From: Georgenia_B sunbinii | GTDB lineage: Bacteria; Actinomycetota; Actinomycetes; Actinomycetales; Actinomycetaceae | Assembly: GCF_036421855.1 (NCBI RefSeq) | Contig: NZ_JAZGOK010000009.1 | DNA length: 64,000 nucleotides | Direction: 5' to 3' (one strand) | Shown here: one piece after another, positions 8,730-16,521 of the stretch | Layout of the letters: each line of letters opens with the position of its first letter | Position numbering within the stretch: position 1 is the stretch's first letter | Program-made: the position numbers and the translations under genes | The notes under the pieces: model-generated | What the model saw: only the letters and a program-made list of their open reading frames with translations | What the model was told of the DNA's origin: nothing | Databases searched by the model: none

Positions 8730-9347
8730 ATGTCCGAACCCACCAGCCGGCGCGAGCTGAACAAGGCCCGCACCCGGCAGGCGCTCATCGACGCCACCCG
8801 GGAGCTCGGCCAGCAGCGCGGGCTGGAGAACGTCACCGCCGAGGACATCGCCGAGCGCGCCGGGGTCTCCCGCCGGACCTTCTTCAACTACTTCGCCGGC
8901 ATCGAGGGGGTCGTCGCCGCTGACCTGGCGGCGCCGCTCCAGCGCATCGCCGAGGTGCTGCACCGCCGGCCGGCCGACGAGCAGCCGATCGCCGCGATCA
9001 TCGCGGCGCTGCGCGAGCAGCCGCTCGGCGCCGAGATCCTGCTCGGCTGGGTCCCTGCCGCGAGGCCCTCCTCGGCCCAGGGCCGCGAGCTGGAGCTACG
9101 CGTCTGGCAGCACCACGAGGAGTGGCTCGTCGGCGTCCTGCAGCAGCGGCTGGGCACCGAGGACGACCTCCGCGCAAGGTCGCTCGCCGCCGCCGTCATG
9201 GCGATCTTCGAGGTCGTCCAGAAGGCCTGGCTGCCCACCGCGGCCGAGCTGGGCGCCGAGGAGGCCGTGGCCGCGTTCAACCACGAGCTCGCGCGCGTCC
9301 TCGGCTACGCCGGCGACGGCTGGCGCCACCCCCGACCCGACCTCTGA
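8730..9347 (+). CDS. TetR/AcrR family regulator, probable repressor of adjacent MMPL exporter
   Basis: This encodes 205 residues with the N-terminal TetR helix-turn-helix (ALIDATRELGQQRG, VTAEDIAERAGVSRRTFFNY at about residues 18-58) and a variable all-alpha ligand-binding half. The C-terminus resembles MftR/TetR_C groups (AVMAIFEVVQKAWL). The ATG at 8730 gives the usual short N-terminus. Ninety-four bases separate it from the MMPL transporter in the same direction. A regulator just ahead of an MMPL or RND exporter is a common arrangement in actinobacteria in which the TetR protein represses both until an inducer binds. The inducer is unknown. The inverted repeat at 8695-8707 is the best candidate operator. 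Confidence 0.85.
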   Translation: MSEPTSRRELNKARTRQALIDATRELGQQRGLENVTAEDIAERAGVSRRTFFNYFAGIEGVVAADLAAPLQRIAEVLHRRPADEQPIAAIIAALREQPLGAEILLGWVPAARPSSAQGRELELRVWQHHEEWLVGVLQQRLGTEDDLRARSLAAAVMAIFEVVQKAWLPTAAELGAEEAVAAFNHELARVLGYAGDGWRHPRPDL

Positions 9348-9441
9348 CGCCCCGCCCGGGGAGCTCGTGCTGTGAGCGACCGGGCCACCACCGCACGCCT
9401 CCGGCGCCCGCCGCCAGTGAACAACCCCCGAAAGGAAGACC

Positions 9442-12009
9442 GTGGCCGCACTCCTGCACCGCGTCGGACGATGGAGCGCCCAGCACCGCTGGACCGCCGT
9501 CATCTCCTGGCTCGTCATCATCGCCCTCGCCGTCGGCGGCACCCTCGCCTTCAGCCAGCCGCTGGGTGACGAGTTCACCGTCCCCGACAGCCGCTTCCAG
9601 CAGGTGCTCGACGAGCTGGAGGAGGAGATCCCCGACGCTGCCGGCGGCATCGGCACGGTGACCTTCACCGCTGACGACGCCTTCACCGACGAGCAGCGTG
9701 CCGCCGTCGCCGAGGTCACCGAGGAGTGGACCGACCTCGACGGCGTCATCGACGCCTCCGACCCGTTCACCACCCAGGCCCAGCTGGACGCCAGCCGCGA
9801 CGAGATCGCCGCCGGGCGGGAGCAGCTCGAGGCAGGACGGGCCGAGCTCGAGACCGGTCGCGAGCAGCTCGCTCCCGCCGTCGCGCAGCTCGACGAGGGG
9901 GAGGCCGAGCTGGCCGCCGGTCGCGAGCAGCTCGCGACCCAGCGCACCGAGCTCGAGGCCGCCGGCACCGCGATGCCGCCGGCCGCGCTCGCCGCCGCGC
10001 AGGAGCAGCTGGCGGCCGCCGAGGCCGAGCTCGACGCCGCCGAGCAGGAGCTCGCCGCGGGCCGCGCGGAGCTCGAGGCCGGCGAGCAGCAGCTCGTGCA
10101 GGGCGAGGAGGAGCTCACCGCCGCCGAGACCCAGCTCGACCAGGGCGAACGGCTCGCCGACCTCACCGAGGGGCTGCGCCAGGTCTCCGAGGACGGCGAC
10201 GTCGCGATGACCCAGATCCGCTTCGAGTCCGCCGGCGGGCAGCTCGACCCCGAGGTCACCGCCGTGGTCCAGCGGGTCGGCGACGCCCTCGCCGCCGACG
10301 GCGTCGAGGTCAACTACAGCGCCGAGATCACCTCTGACATCTCGAGCATCATGGGGCCGGCCGAGCTCATCGGCGTCGCGGTCGCCGTCATCGTCCTGCT
10401 CCTGCTCCTCGGCTCCGTGCTGGCCGCGGGACTGCCGCTGCTGACCGCGCTGGTCGGCGTCGGCGTCGGCCTCGGTGGCGCGATGGCGCTCAGCGGCGTC
10501 GTCGAGATGACCAGCGTGACCCCGGCGCTGGCGCTCATGCTCGGCATGGCCGTGGGGATCGACTACTCGCTGTTCATCCTCAACCGGCACCGGATGCAGC
10601 TCGCCGAGGGCATGGCCGTGCGCGACTCCATCGCGCTGGCCACCGGCACCGCCGGCAACGCCGTCACCTTCGCCGGCGGCACCGTGGTCATCGCGCTCGC
10701 GGCGCTCACCATCACCGGGATCCCGTTCCTCGGCACCATGGGCCTCGTCGCCGCCGCAACCGTCGTCGTCGCGGTCCTCGCCGCCATCACGCTCACCCCC
10801 GCGCTGCTGTCCTTCCTCGGTCAGCGGGTGCTGCCGGCGCGGCAGCGCGCCCGGCTGGTGCGCCGGAACGGCGACGACGGCGCCTCCCGTGGCTGGGCAG
10901 CGGCGGTGCAGCGCCGGCCCTGGCTGGCGATCCTCGGCGTCGTCGCGATCACCGCGCTGCTGGCGGTCCCGGCCAGCCAGCTGCGCCTGGGGCTGCCGGA
11001 CGGTGCGCAGGAGCCGGCCGACTCCACCGCCTACCGGACCTACGACACCATCCGCGACAACTTCGGTGCCGGCGCGAACGGACCGATCATCGCCGTCGCC
11101 GGGCTCGACGCACCGCTGGACGACGCCGCGCTCACCGATCTCCAGCTCGACATCGCCGAGGACCTGCAGGCGGTCGACGGCGTGCAGTACGTCGTGCCGT
11201 TCGGGGTCAGCGAGGACGGCGACACGCTCGCCTTCCAGCTGATGCCCGCCGAGGGGCCGTCGGACGAGGCGACGGTCGCGCTGGTCGACTCGCTCATCGC
11301 CGGCCAGGACGACCTCGGTGCCGCGCACGGCGTCGAGGTGGGCTACACCGGACAGACCGTGGCGAACATCGACATCTCCGAGCAGCTCGGGGACGCGCTG
11401 CCGATCTACCTCATGGTGGTCGTCGGTCTCTCGCTCCTGCTCCTGCTCCTGGTGTTCCGCTCGATCTGGGTGCCGCTGCTCGCGTCGGCCGGCTTCCTGC
11501 TGACCGTCGTGGCCGCCTTCGGTGGCGTGGTCGCGGTCTACCAGCTCGGCTATCTGTCGGGGCTGTTCGGGGTGCACGAGGCCGGGCCGGTCCTCAGCTT
11601 CCTGCCGATCATCCTCATCGGTGTGCTGTTCGGGCTGGCGATGGACTACCAGCTGTTCCTCGTCTCGGCGATGCGGGAGGTCCACGTGCACGGCGTGGAC
11701 GCGCGCACCGCCGTCGTCAAGGGCTTCAACCAGTCCGCCCGGGTGGTGACCGCCGCGGCGATCATCATGGTCTCGGTGTTCGGCGGCTTCGTGTTCGCCG
11801 AGATGGCGATGATCCGGCCGATCGGCTTCGGGCTCGCCTTCGGGGTGCTCGTCGACGCCTTCCTCGTGCGGATGACGCTCACGCCCGCCGTGCTCAGCCT
11901 GCTCGGCGAGAAGGCCTGGTGGCTGCCGCGCTGGCTGGACCGGGCGCTGCCGAACGTCGACGTCGAGGGCGCCCGGCTCGAGCGGGCTGTCACGTCCGGC
12001 AAGGCGTAG
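9442..12009 (+). CDS. MMPL/RND-type membrane transporter with periplasmic-side coiled coil
   Basis: This encodes 855 residues. The start is GTG with AAAGGAAG (9431-9438) upstream. The protein has the MMPL plan: one N-terminal membrane helix (WTAVISWLVIIALAVGG), a large extracytoplasmic loop, a block of helices (about 300-450), a second loop and a final helix block (about 660-835). The motif GMAVGIDYSLFILNRHR and its second-half counterpart GLAMDYQLFLVSAMRE match the conserved GxxxDY helices that carry the proton-relay acids. The first loop has a long heptad-like segment of EQLxAGRAELE type repeats (about residues 110-240), predicted coiled coil. Such proteins export lipids, siderophores or drugs by proton motive force. 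The cargo cannot be read from the sequence. The TetR gene upstream suggests inducible efflux. Confidence 0.88.
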   Translation: MAALLHRVGRWSAQHRWTAVISWLVIIALAVGGTLAFSQPLGDEFTVPDSRFQQVLDELEEEIPDAAGGIGTVTFTADDAFTDEQRAAVAEVTEEWTDLDGVIDASDPFTTQAQLDASRDEIAAGREQLEAGRAELETGREQLAPAVAQLDEGEAELAAGREQLATQRTELEAAGTAMPPAALAAAQEQLAAAEAELDAAEQELAAGRAELEAGEQQLVQGEEELTAAETQLDQGERLADLTEGLRQVSEDGDVAMTQIRFESAGGQLDPEVTAVVQRVGDALAADGVEVNYSAEITSDISSIMGPAELIGVAVAVIVLLLLLGSVLAAGLPLLTALVGVGVGLGGAMALSGVVEMTSVTPALALMLGMAVGIDYSLFILNRHRMQLAEGMAVRDSIALATGTAGNAVTFAGGTVVIALAALTITGIPFLGTMGLVAAATVVVAVLAAITLTPALLSFLGQRVLPARQRARLVRRNGDDGASRGWAAAVQRRPWLAILGVVAITALLAVPASQLRLGLPDGAQEPADSTAYRTYDTIRDNFGAGANGPIIAVAGLDAPLDDAALTDLQLDIAEDLQAVDGVQYVVPFGVSEDGDTLAFQLMPAEGPSDEATVALVDSLIAGQDDLGAAHGVEVGYTGQTVANIDISEQLGDALPIYLMVVVGLSLLLLLLVFRSIWVPLLASAGFLLTVVAAFGGVVAVYQLGYLSGLFGVHEAGPVLSFLPIILIGVLFGLAMDYQLFLVSAMREVHVHGVDARTAVVKGFNQSARVVTAAAIIMVSVFGGFVFAEMAMIRPIGFGLAFGVLVDAFLVRMTLTPAVLSLLGEKAWWLPRWLDRALPNVDVEGARLERAVTSGKA

Positions 12010-12091
12010 CCGCGCGCTCGGCTCGTCCTTCTCGTTCAATGGTCGTGCGTTCCTGCGGCGGTTTCTGACGGAGAAGGGCGAGTTGAGCGCG

Positions 12092-12121
12092 TTGGCTCGC
12101 GCGGCGGACGGCTCGGATACT
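12092..12121 (+). promoter_or_regulatory. Putative promoter of LacI-family gene
   Basis: A -35-like TTGGCT (12092-12097) and -10-like GATACT (12116-12121) are separated by 18 bp and lie upstream of the regulator start at 12177. The hexamers are weak matches, so this is tentative. Confidence 0.35.
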
Positions 12122-12176
12122 GTGGGCAGTCTGACACCTGATGTGGCGTCCGGGGATCTCGGCGAACGGGAGAACG

Positions 12177-13214
12177 ATGGGCACGACGATGCACGACGTC
12201 GCCCGGTTGGCGGGCGTCTCGGTCAAGACCGTGTCCAACGTGATCAACGACTATCCCCACGTGCGGCCCACCACGCGTGACCGGGTGCTGGCAGCCATCG
12301 ACACGCTCGGCTACCGTCCCAACGTGTCGGCACGCGGCCTGCGGTCCGGCCGCACCGGCGTCATCGGGCTGGCGATCCCCGCGCTGCGCGAGAACTACTT
12401 CGCCGAGCTGGCCGACTCCGTCATCCACGCCGCGCAGGACCACGGGCTGAGCGTGCTCGTGGAGCAGACCAGCGGCGACCGCGACAAGGAGCTCATCGCC
12501 GTTTCGGGCGGGCGGCTGCGGTTCACCGACGGTCTCATCCTCAGTCCCGTCGGGCTCGGTCAGAGCGACGCGGAGCTGCTCGATGTCGCCTTCCCCCTCG
12601 TCCTGCTCGGCGAGCGGATCTTCGGCGGGCCGACGGACCACGTCGCGATGCACAACACCACCGCGGCCGAGGTGGTGGTGGCCCACCTGCTGGAGGTCGG
12701 ACGGCGGAGGATCGCGGTGGTCGGTGCGAGCGGCACCGACCTCAGCGACGCGAGCTCCGCAAGCCTGCGCATCCGCGGGTACCAGCGGGCGCTCGAGGCG
12801 GCCGGGGTCGACTTCGACCCGACCCTGGTGCGGCAGACCCCCACCTGGAGCCGGGAGTCCGGCGCGGCAGCGGCGCACGCGCTGGTGGCGGACGGGACCA
12901 GCTTCGACGCGGTCTTTGCTCTCAACGACACCCTCGGGCTGGGCGTGCTCCGCGCGCTCGGGGAGGAAGGGCGCCGGGTCCCCGAGGACGTCGCCGTCAT
13001 CGGCTTCGACAACATCGAGGAGTCGCGGTTCGCGCTCCCGTCGCTGTCCACCGTCGACACCGGCCGTGACGAGATCGCCTCGATCGCGGTGGATCTGCTG
13101 GTCGAACGGATCAACGCCAAGGGGGAGCCAGCCCCGCCCCGCACCATCAAGCCGGAGTTCCGGGTCGTCGGGCGCGAGTCGACGCTCGGGGCGCAGCACC
13201 AGCCGCACGAGTAG
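12177..13214 (+). CDS. LacI family transcriptional regulator
   Basis: This encodes 345 residues with a textbook LacI head (TMHDVARLAGVSVKTVSNVI, then RPTTRDRVLAAIDTLGYRPN) followed by a periplasmic-binding-protein-like sensor domain (TGVIGLAIPALRENYFAELA, AVIGFDNIEESRFALPSLST). The ATG at 12177 is chosen because it starts directly at the helix-turn-helix and has GGGAG 4 bp upstream; an in-frame ATG at 12141 would add 12 unrelated residues. It lies tail to tail with the esterase gene of the arabinoxylan locus. LacI proteins bind palindromes with a central CpG, and two such sites frame the esterase/transporter promoter region at 16143-16314. It is therefore the likely pentose- or oligosaccharide-responsive repressor of that locus; this link is inferred. 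Confidence 0.88.
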   Translation: MGTTMHDVARLAGVSVKTVSNVINDYPHVRPTTRDRVLAAIDTLGYRPNVSARGLRSGRTGVIGLAIPALRENYFAELADSVIHAAQDHGLSVLVEQTSGDRDKELIAVSGGRLRFTDGLILSPVGLGQSDAELLDVAFPLVLLGERIFGGPTDHVAMHNTTAAEVVVAHLLEVGRRRIAVVGASGTDLSDASSASLRIRGYQRALEAAGVDFDPTLVRQTPTWSRESGAAAAHALVADGTSFDAVFALNDTLGLGVLRALGEEGRRVPEDVAVIGFDNIEESRFALPSLSTVDTGRDEIASIAVDLLVERINAKGEPAPPRTIKPEFRVVGRESTLGAQHQPHE

Positions 13215-13251
13215 CACGGCGGCCGGGGCTGCGGCGCCGGGACACGCATGA

Positions 13252-13286
13252 GCGCGGTCGGTCGGCACCTGGCCGACCGACCGCGC
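13252..13286. terminator. Hairpin between LacI gene and esterase gene
   Basis: Perfect 14-bp arms (GCGCGGTCGGTCGG and complement) with a 7-nt loop lie between the convergent stops at 13214 and 13301. This is a likely bidirectional terminator. Confidence 0.75.
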
Positions 13287-13300
13287 CCGGTCGTGGAGCG

Positions 13301-16015
13301 TCAGTCCACGGGGAACAGCGAGACGTACAGGCTGCCCGCGTAGGTCCCCGCCTCGGTGTCGACGGGGACGTCGAGCACCAAGGCTGCGGAGACCGACGTC
13401 GAGCCGACCCGCCCCTCGGCGTCGGCCGATGCCAGGGTCCTCGGCGTCGCCAGTCCGGACCCGTCATCGATCGCGGTGGCGACGGTGGCGCCACCGGTCA
13501 CGCCCGGCCGGGGCGTGAGCAGGTTCGGGATCCAGCCGAGGTGGTCCGCCGTCACGGTCCGCCCCGCTGAGGTGAACGCGTCCGCCAGCCCGGACACCGT
13601 CCAGCCACCGAGGCCCGCCTGCTGCGCGGTCCGTGAGTCGCTCACCGTGACCTCGGGGAGCGAGCCCAGGAGCCGCAGCCGGTCAGCGCGGTTCTCCGGG
13701 GTGGACAGGGCCACCCCGTCGCCGAAGTCGCCGACAGTGAGCGCGAGCACGCCCGCCTCCCGCTCGGGGATGGTCGCCTCGATCGGGATCCCGTCGCTGG
13801 TGTCGGCGGTGAACAGCCGTGGCAGGAAGTCGATCAACGACTTCTGCCAGACGTCCCAGCTGTGCGGCCCGGGGATGATCGTGGCGAACTCGTGGTTGAC
13901 CCCGCGCTCGGTCAGCGCGGCGACCATGCCGAGGGTGGCGTCGTAGGTGAAGTCCTGGACGTCACCGCTGTAGATGCGCAGCAGCGTGGTGCCGGCGTTG
14001 ATCGCCTCGACGTCGGCGTCGGCCGGCGGGGGGCTGAAGGCCGAGAAGGCGCCGACGTAGGCGAACTCGCCCGGGTGGGCGTACAGCGTGGACATCGCGT
14101 GGCCGGACCCCATCGACAGGCCCGCCAGGGCACGGTCTGCCGGGTCGGAGCTGACGTGGTACTCGGACTCGACCGTCGGGATGAGGCGCTGACGGATCTC
14201 GTTCGGGTAGTTGACGCCGTTGCCGTTCGCCATCACCACGACCATCGGGACGATGGTGCCCCTCAGGTAGTGGTTGTCGAGGATCTGCGCGGCGAAGCCG
14301 ACCTCGATCCAGTCCGCCCAGGTCTGTCCGCCGCCGTGCTGGAGGTAGAAGACCGGGTAGGGCTGCTCGCGGTCGGGATCGTAGTCCGGCGGGGTCCAGA
14401 CGTAGGCCGACCGCTCCTGCTCACCGGCGGTGCTGGTGTAGCTCATGACGTCGACGTCGCCGCGCGACTCGGGCGCGACGTCCCCGGTGTACTCGCCGCG
14501 GATCCCGTCCCCGGCCACGTAGAAGGTGCTCCACGTCGGTTCGGAGACGACGCTCGACGGGTTGGACTCGTCCTTGTGGTCGACACCGTCGACGACGAAC
14601 TTGTAGTAGTACGAGCCGCCGTCCAGCGGCCCGAGGGTCAGCCGCCACCGGTCGCCTTGCTTCTCCATGGGGATCCGCGACCAGTTGCCGGCCGCGGCCC
14701 AGTTCGCCCAGATCGTCACCTCGTCGGCGTCGGCGAACTCGGTGCCGGTCTCGAAGGTGACGATGCCGTTGTCATCGATCCACGGAGTCGGGGTGGTTCC
14801 CGGCGCGGGCAGCGAGTGGAGCCCGTCCACGGCGAGGTGCCCCTCGCTGGGGCCGTCGTCCTCGACGTCCTGGAACAGCCGGGGTGCGAGGTCGTGCAGG
14901 GCCTTGCGCCAGGTGTCCCAGCTGCCGCCGGTCTCGGGGGTCACGCCGTCGAACTCGTGGTCGACCCCGGCGGCGTCGAGCTTGCCGAGCAGGCTGACGT
15001 TCTGGTTGTACGACGGGTCGGTCGTGTTGCCCACGTACAGCCGCACCAGGTCGGTCGAGGCGTTGATCGCCTCGGCCTTGGTGGGGCTGACGCTGCTGAT
15101 GAGCCTGCCGGACAGCGACGCCACGTGCGAGAACTCGCCGGTGTCGGTGAGGAGGAGGTTCAGTGCCTGCAGGCCACCGCGGCCGATGCCGGCGATCGCC
15201 TGGTCCGCGGGGTCCGCGGAGATGTTGAACGCGTCGCGCGCGGCAGGGACGATGTTGTCGAGGACCTCGACGCGTGCGTCGGTCTCCGGACCGTCACCCA
15301 TGACGACGACCATCGGCTCGATCTCACCCTCGACCGCCAGGTTGTCGAGGATCTGCGCCGCCCGACCGAGCTCGGACCACTCGCGGTGGCTCTGCCGCTC
15401 GTCCTGCAGGAGGTAGAGGACCGGGTAGGGCTCGGCGCGGTCCGGGTCATAGCTCGGTGGCGTCCACACCACGGCAGAACGCTCTGACTCGGTCACCGTG
15501 CTGTCGTAGGAGATGGTCTGCAGCTCGCCGCCGGCGGGAACGTCGGAGATCCACTGCACCGACGCGCCGGGGATGAACAGCGTGTTCCAGCTCGGCTGCG
15601 AGGTGACCTGCTGGGGGCTGTCGGGGTTGCGGAAGCTGATCGGCTCGTTGCTGCCCGCGACGGTGGCCTCGTACCGGTAGGTGTACAGGCCGGGATCGAG
15701 CGGGCCGATCGAGACGTTCCACGTCCCCCCGCCGAGCCCGGTGTTCAGCCTGGCCAGGCTCTTGCCCGGGCCGAAGTCGCCCACCACGTTCATGCCCTGG
15801 GGTGCGGCGCCCGCAGCGGCCTCGACCGCCTCGTTGGGCACCGAGAAGCGGTTGACCTCCTCGGTCGGGTGCCAGATCCATGAGTCCTCGGTGATGGCCG
15901 GGGCGGCCTGGGCGGTGACCAGCGATCCCATTGCCAGGACCGCCGCCGTCGCCACCACCCCCACGGTTCTACGCACACCGGTACGGCGGCGATTGTGCAC
16001 GTTCACATGCGTCAC
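13301..16015 (-). CDS. Secreted tandem CBM48-like/CE1 esterase, first unit degenerate
   Basis: This encodes 904 residues with a Sec signal peptide (RTVGVVATAAVLAMGSL, cleavage near AQAAP). Two homologous units follow, each with an E-set/CBM48-like domain and an esterase D (CE1) alpha/beta-hydrolase domain. Unit 2 has the oxyanion stretch YLQHGGGQT, nucleophile Ser634 in GLSMGSG and His718 in PGPHSWDVW. In unit 1 the equivalents are YLLQDERQS, GIGRGG (Arg279 for Ser) and TGGSWDTW (Gly for His), so it should be inactive. After unit 2 comes a roughly 165-residue domain (LTVGDFGDGVAL, GGWTVSGLADAF, YAGSLYVSLF) resembling WxL-type wall-binding domains. GTG at 16015 is chosen as start because GAGAGGA lies upstream and a signal peptide follows. 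CE1/CBM48 enzymes include feruloyl and acetyl-xylan esterases. With the GH51/GH3 operon opposite, action on feruloylated arabinoxylan is likely but inferred. Confidence 0.85.
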   Translation of the reverse strand: MTHVNVHNRRRTGVRRTVGVVATAAVLAMGSLVTAQAAPAITEDSWIWHPTEEVNRFSVPNEAVEAAAGAAPQGMNVVGDFGPGKSLARLNTGLGGGTWNVSIGPLDPGLYTYRYEATVAGSNEPISFRNPDSPQQVTSQPSWNTLFIPGASVQWISDVPAGGELQTISYDSTVTESERSAVVWTPPSYDPDRAEPYPVLYLLQDERQSHREWSELGRAAQILDNLAVEGEIEPMVVVMGDGPETDARVEVLDNIVPAARDAFNISADPADQAIAGIGRGGLQALNLLLTDTGEFSHVASLSGRLISSVSPTKAEAINASTDLVRLYVGNTTDPSYNQNVSLLGKLDAAGVDHEFDGVTPETGGSWDTWRKALHDLAPRLFQDVEDDGPSEGHLAVDGLHSLPAPGTTPTPWIDDNGIVTFETGTEFADADEVTIWANWAAAGNWSRIPMEKQGDRWRLTLGPLDGGSYYYKFVVDGVDHKDESNPSSVVSEPTWSTFYVAGDGIRGEYTGDVAPESRGDVDVMSYTSTAGEQERSAYVWTPPDYDPDREQPYPVFYLQHGGGQTWADWIEVGFAAQILDNHYLRGTIVPMVVVMANGNGVNYPNEIRQRLIPTVESEYHVSSDPADRALAGLSMGSGHAMSTLYAHPGEFAYVGAFSAFSPPPADADVEAINAGTTLLRIYSGDVQDFTYDATLGMVAALTERGVNHEFATIIPGPHSWDVWQKSLIDFLPRLFTADTSDGIPIEATIPEREAGVLALTVGDFGDGVALSTPENRADRLRLLGSLPEVTVSDSRTAQQAGLGGWTVSGLADAFTSAGRTVTADHLGWIPNLLTPRPGVTGGATVATAIDDGSGLATPRTLASADAEGRVGSTSVSAALVLDVPVDTEAGTYAGSLYVSLFPVD

Positions 16016-16142
16016 GACTATTCCTCTCGATCGATGCGTGCGTCGATGCACGCGATGTCGCTCGGGGACAGGCGCCAGTACGGCGCGATGCGCCCAGCTG
16101 GACGAGGACCACGTGTTGCTCGAAGGCCGTGGGTGATGACCA

Positions 16143-16159
16143 TTTACAACGTAGTAGAT
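16143..16159. promoter_or_regulatory. LacI-type operator O1
   Basis: TTTACAACGTAGTAGAT, whose core TACAACGTAGTA matches its own reverse complement at 10 of 12 positions around a central CG, as LacI-family operators do. It lies just downstream of the predicted start of leftward transcription, where bound repressor would block the esterase promoter. An exact inverted copy lies at 16298-16314. Confidence 0.7.
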
Positions 16160-16174
16160 AGGCCCTCGGCCAGA

Positions 16175-16203
16175 AGTATGGGTGCCCTGGTCGGATGCGT
16201 CAA
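16175..16203 (-). promoter_or_regulatory. Promoter of the CE1 esterase gene
   Basis: On the minus strand, -35 TTGACG (16203-16198) and -10 CATACT (16180-16175) are spaced by exactly 17 bp. Transcription would start near 16168, about 9 bases before operator O1. Confidence 0.6.
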
Positions 16204-16255
16204 GGGCCATCGCCCGGCCGGCGCCGTCGTCGTGGAACACGCGGGCGTCAGGCTC

Positions 16256-16261
16256 TTGACA
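16256..16261 (+). promoter_or_regulatory. -35-like TTGACA ahead of sugar ABC operon
   Basis: A consensus TTGACA lies 37 bp upstream of operator O2 in the direction of the transporter operon. No convincing -10 was found at 16-18 bp spacing, so the exact promoter is unresolved. The region also holds the palindrome CCACGGCCGTGG (16265-16276). No gene was seen in 16016-16521. Confidence 0.35.
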
Positions 16262-16297
16262 GCACCACGGCCGTGGCTGCACGCTTGCAGCGTCTGG

Positions 16298-16314
16298 ATC
16301 TACTACGTTGTAAA
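16298..16314. promoter_or_regulatory. LacI-type operator O2 (inverted copy of O1)
   Basis: ATCTACTACGTTGTAAA is the exact reverse complement of the 17-bp O1 site. It lies 207 bp upstream of the first transporter gene. Two identical operators 155 bp apart would allow looping by a tetrameric LacI-type repressor and joint control of both divergent units. Confidence 0.7.
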
Positions 16315-16521
16315 AATGCAGGTGAGCGACTTTCGGCGGCACAGGCCGCCGTCGGTGAGCTCGCCGGAGCCAACGGTGCAGGTCAGCGCGCAGCGGCGCA
16401 CGCGGTCACCTCGACGGAGAGGCGGGAATCAGTATGAGAGCGTTCACACCAATCGTGCTGGTGCCTCATCGGCCAGCAGCCGGTGGCCGTGTCGACGAGG
16501 ACTGGGAGCAGTGAGCAGAGC

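Noticed and set aside
9277..12039. A 920-codon leftward frame opposite the MMPL gene
   Set aside because: Composition is typical of an antisense shadow, and the rightward frame has a clear transporter fold and ribosome site.
16016..16342. N-terminal extension of the esterase to 16342
   Set aside because: It would run through the predicted promoter and both operators and would place the signal peptide over 100 residues inside the protein.
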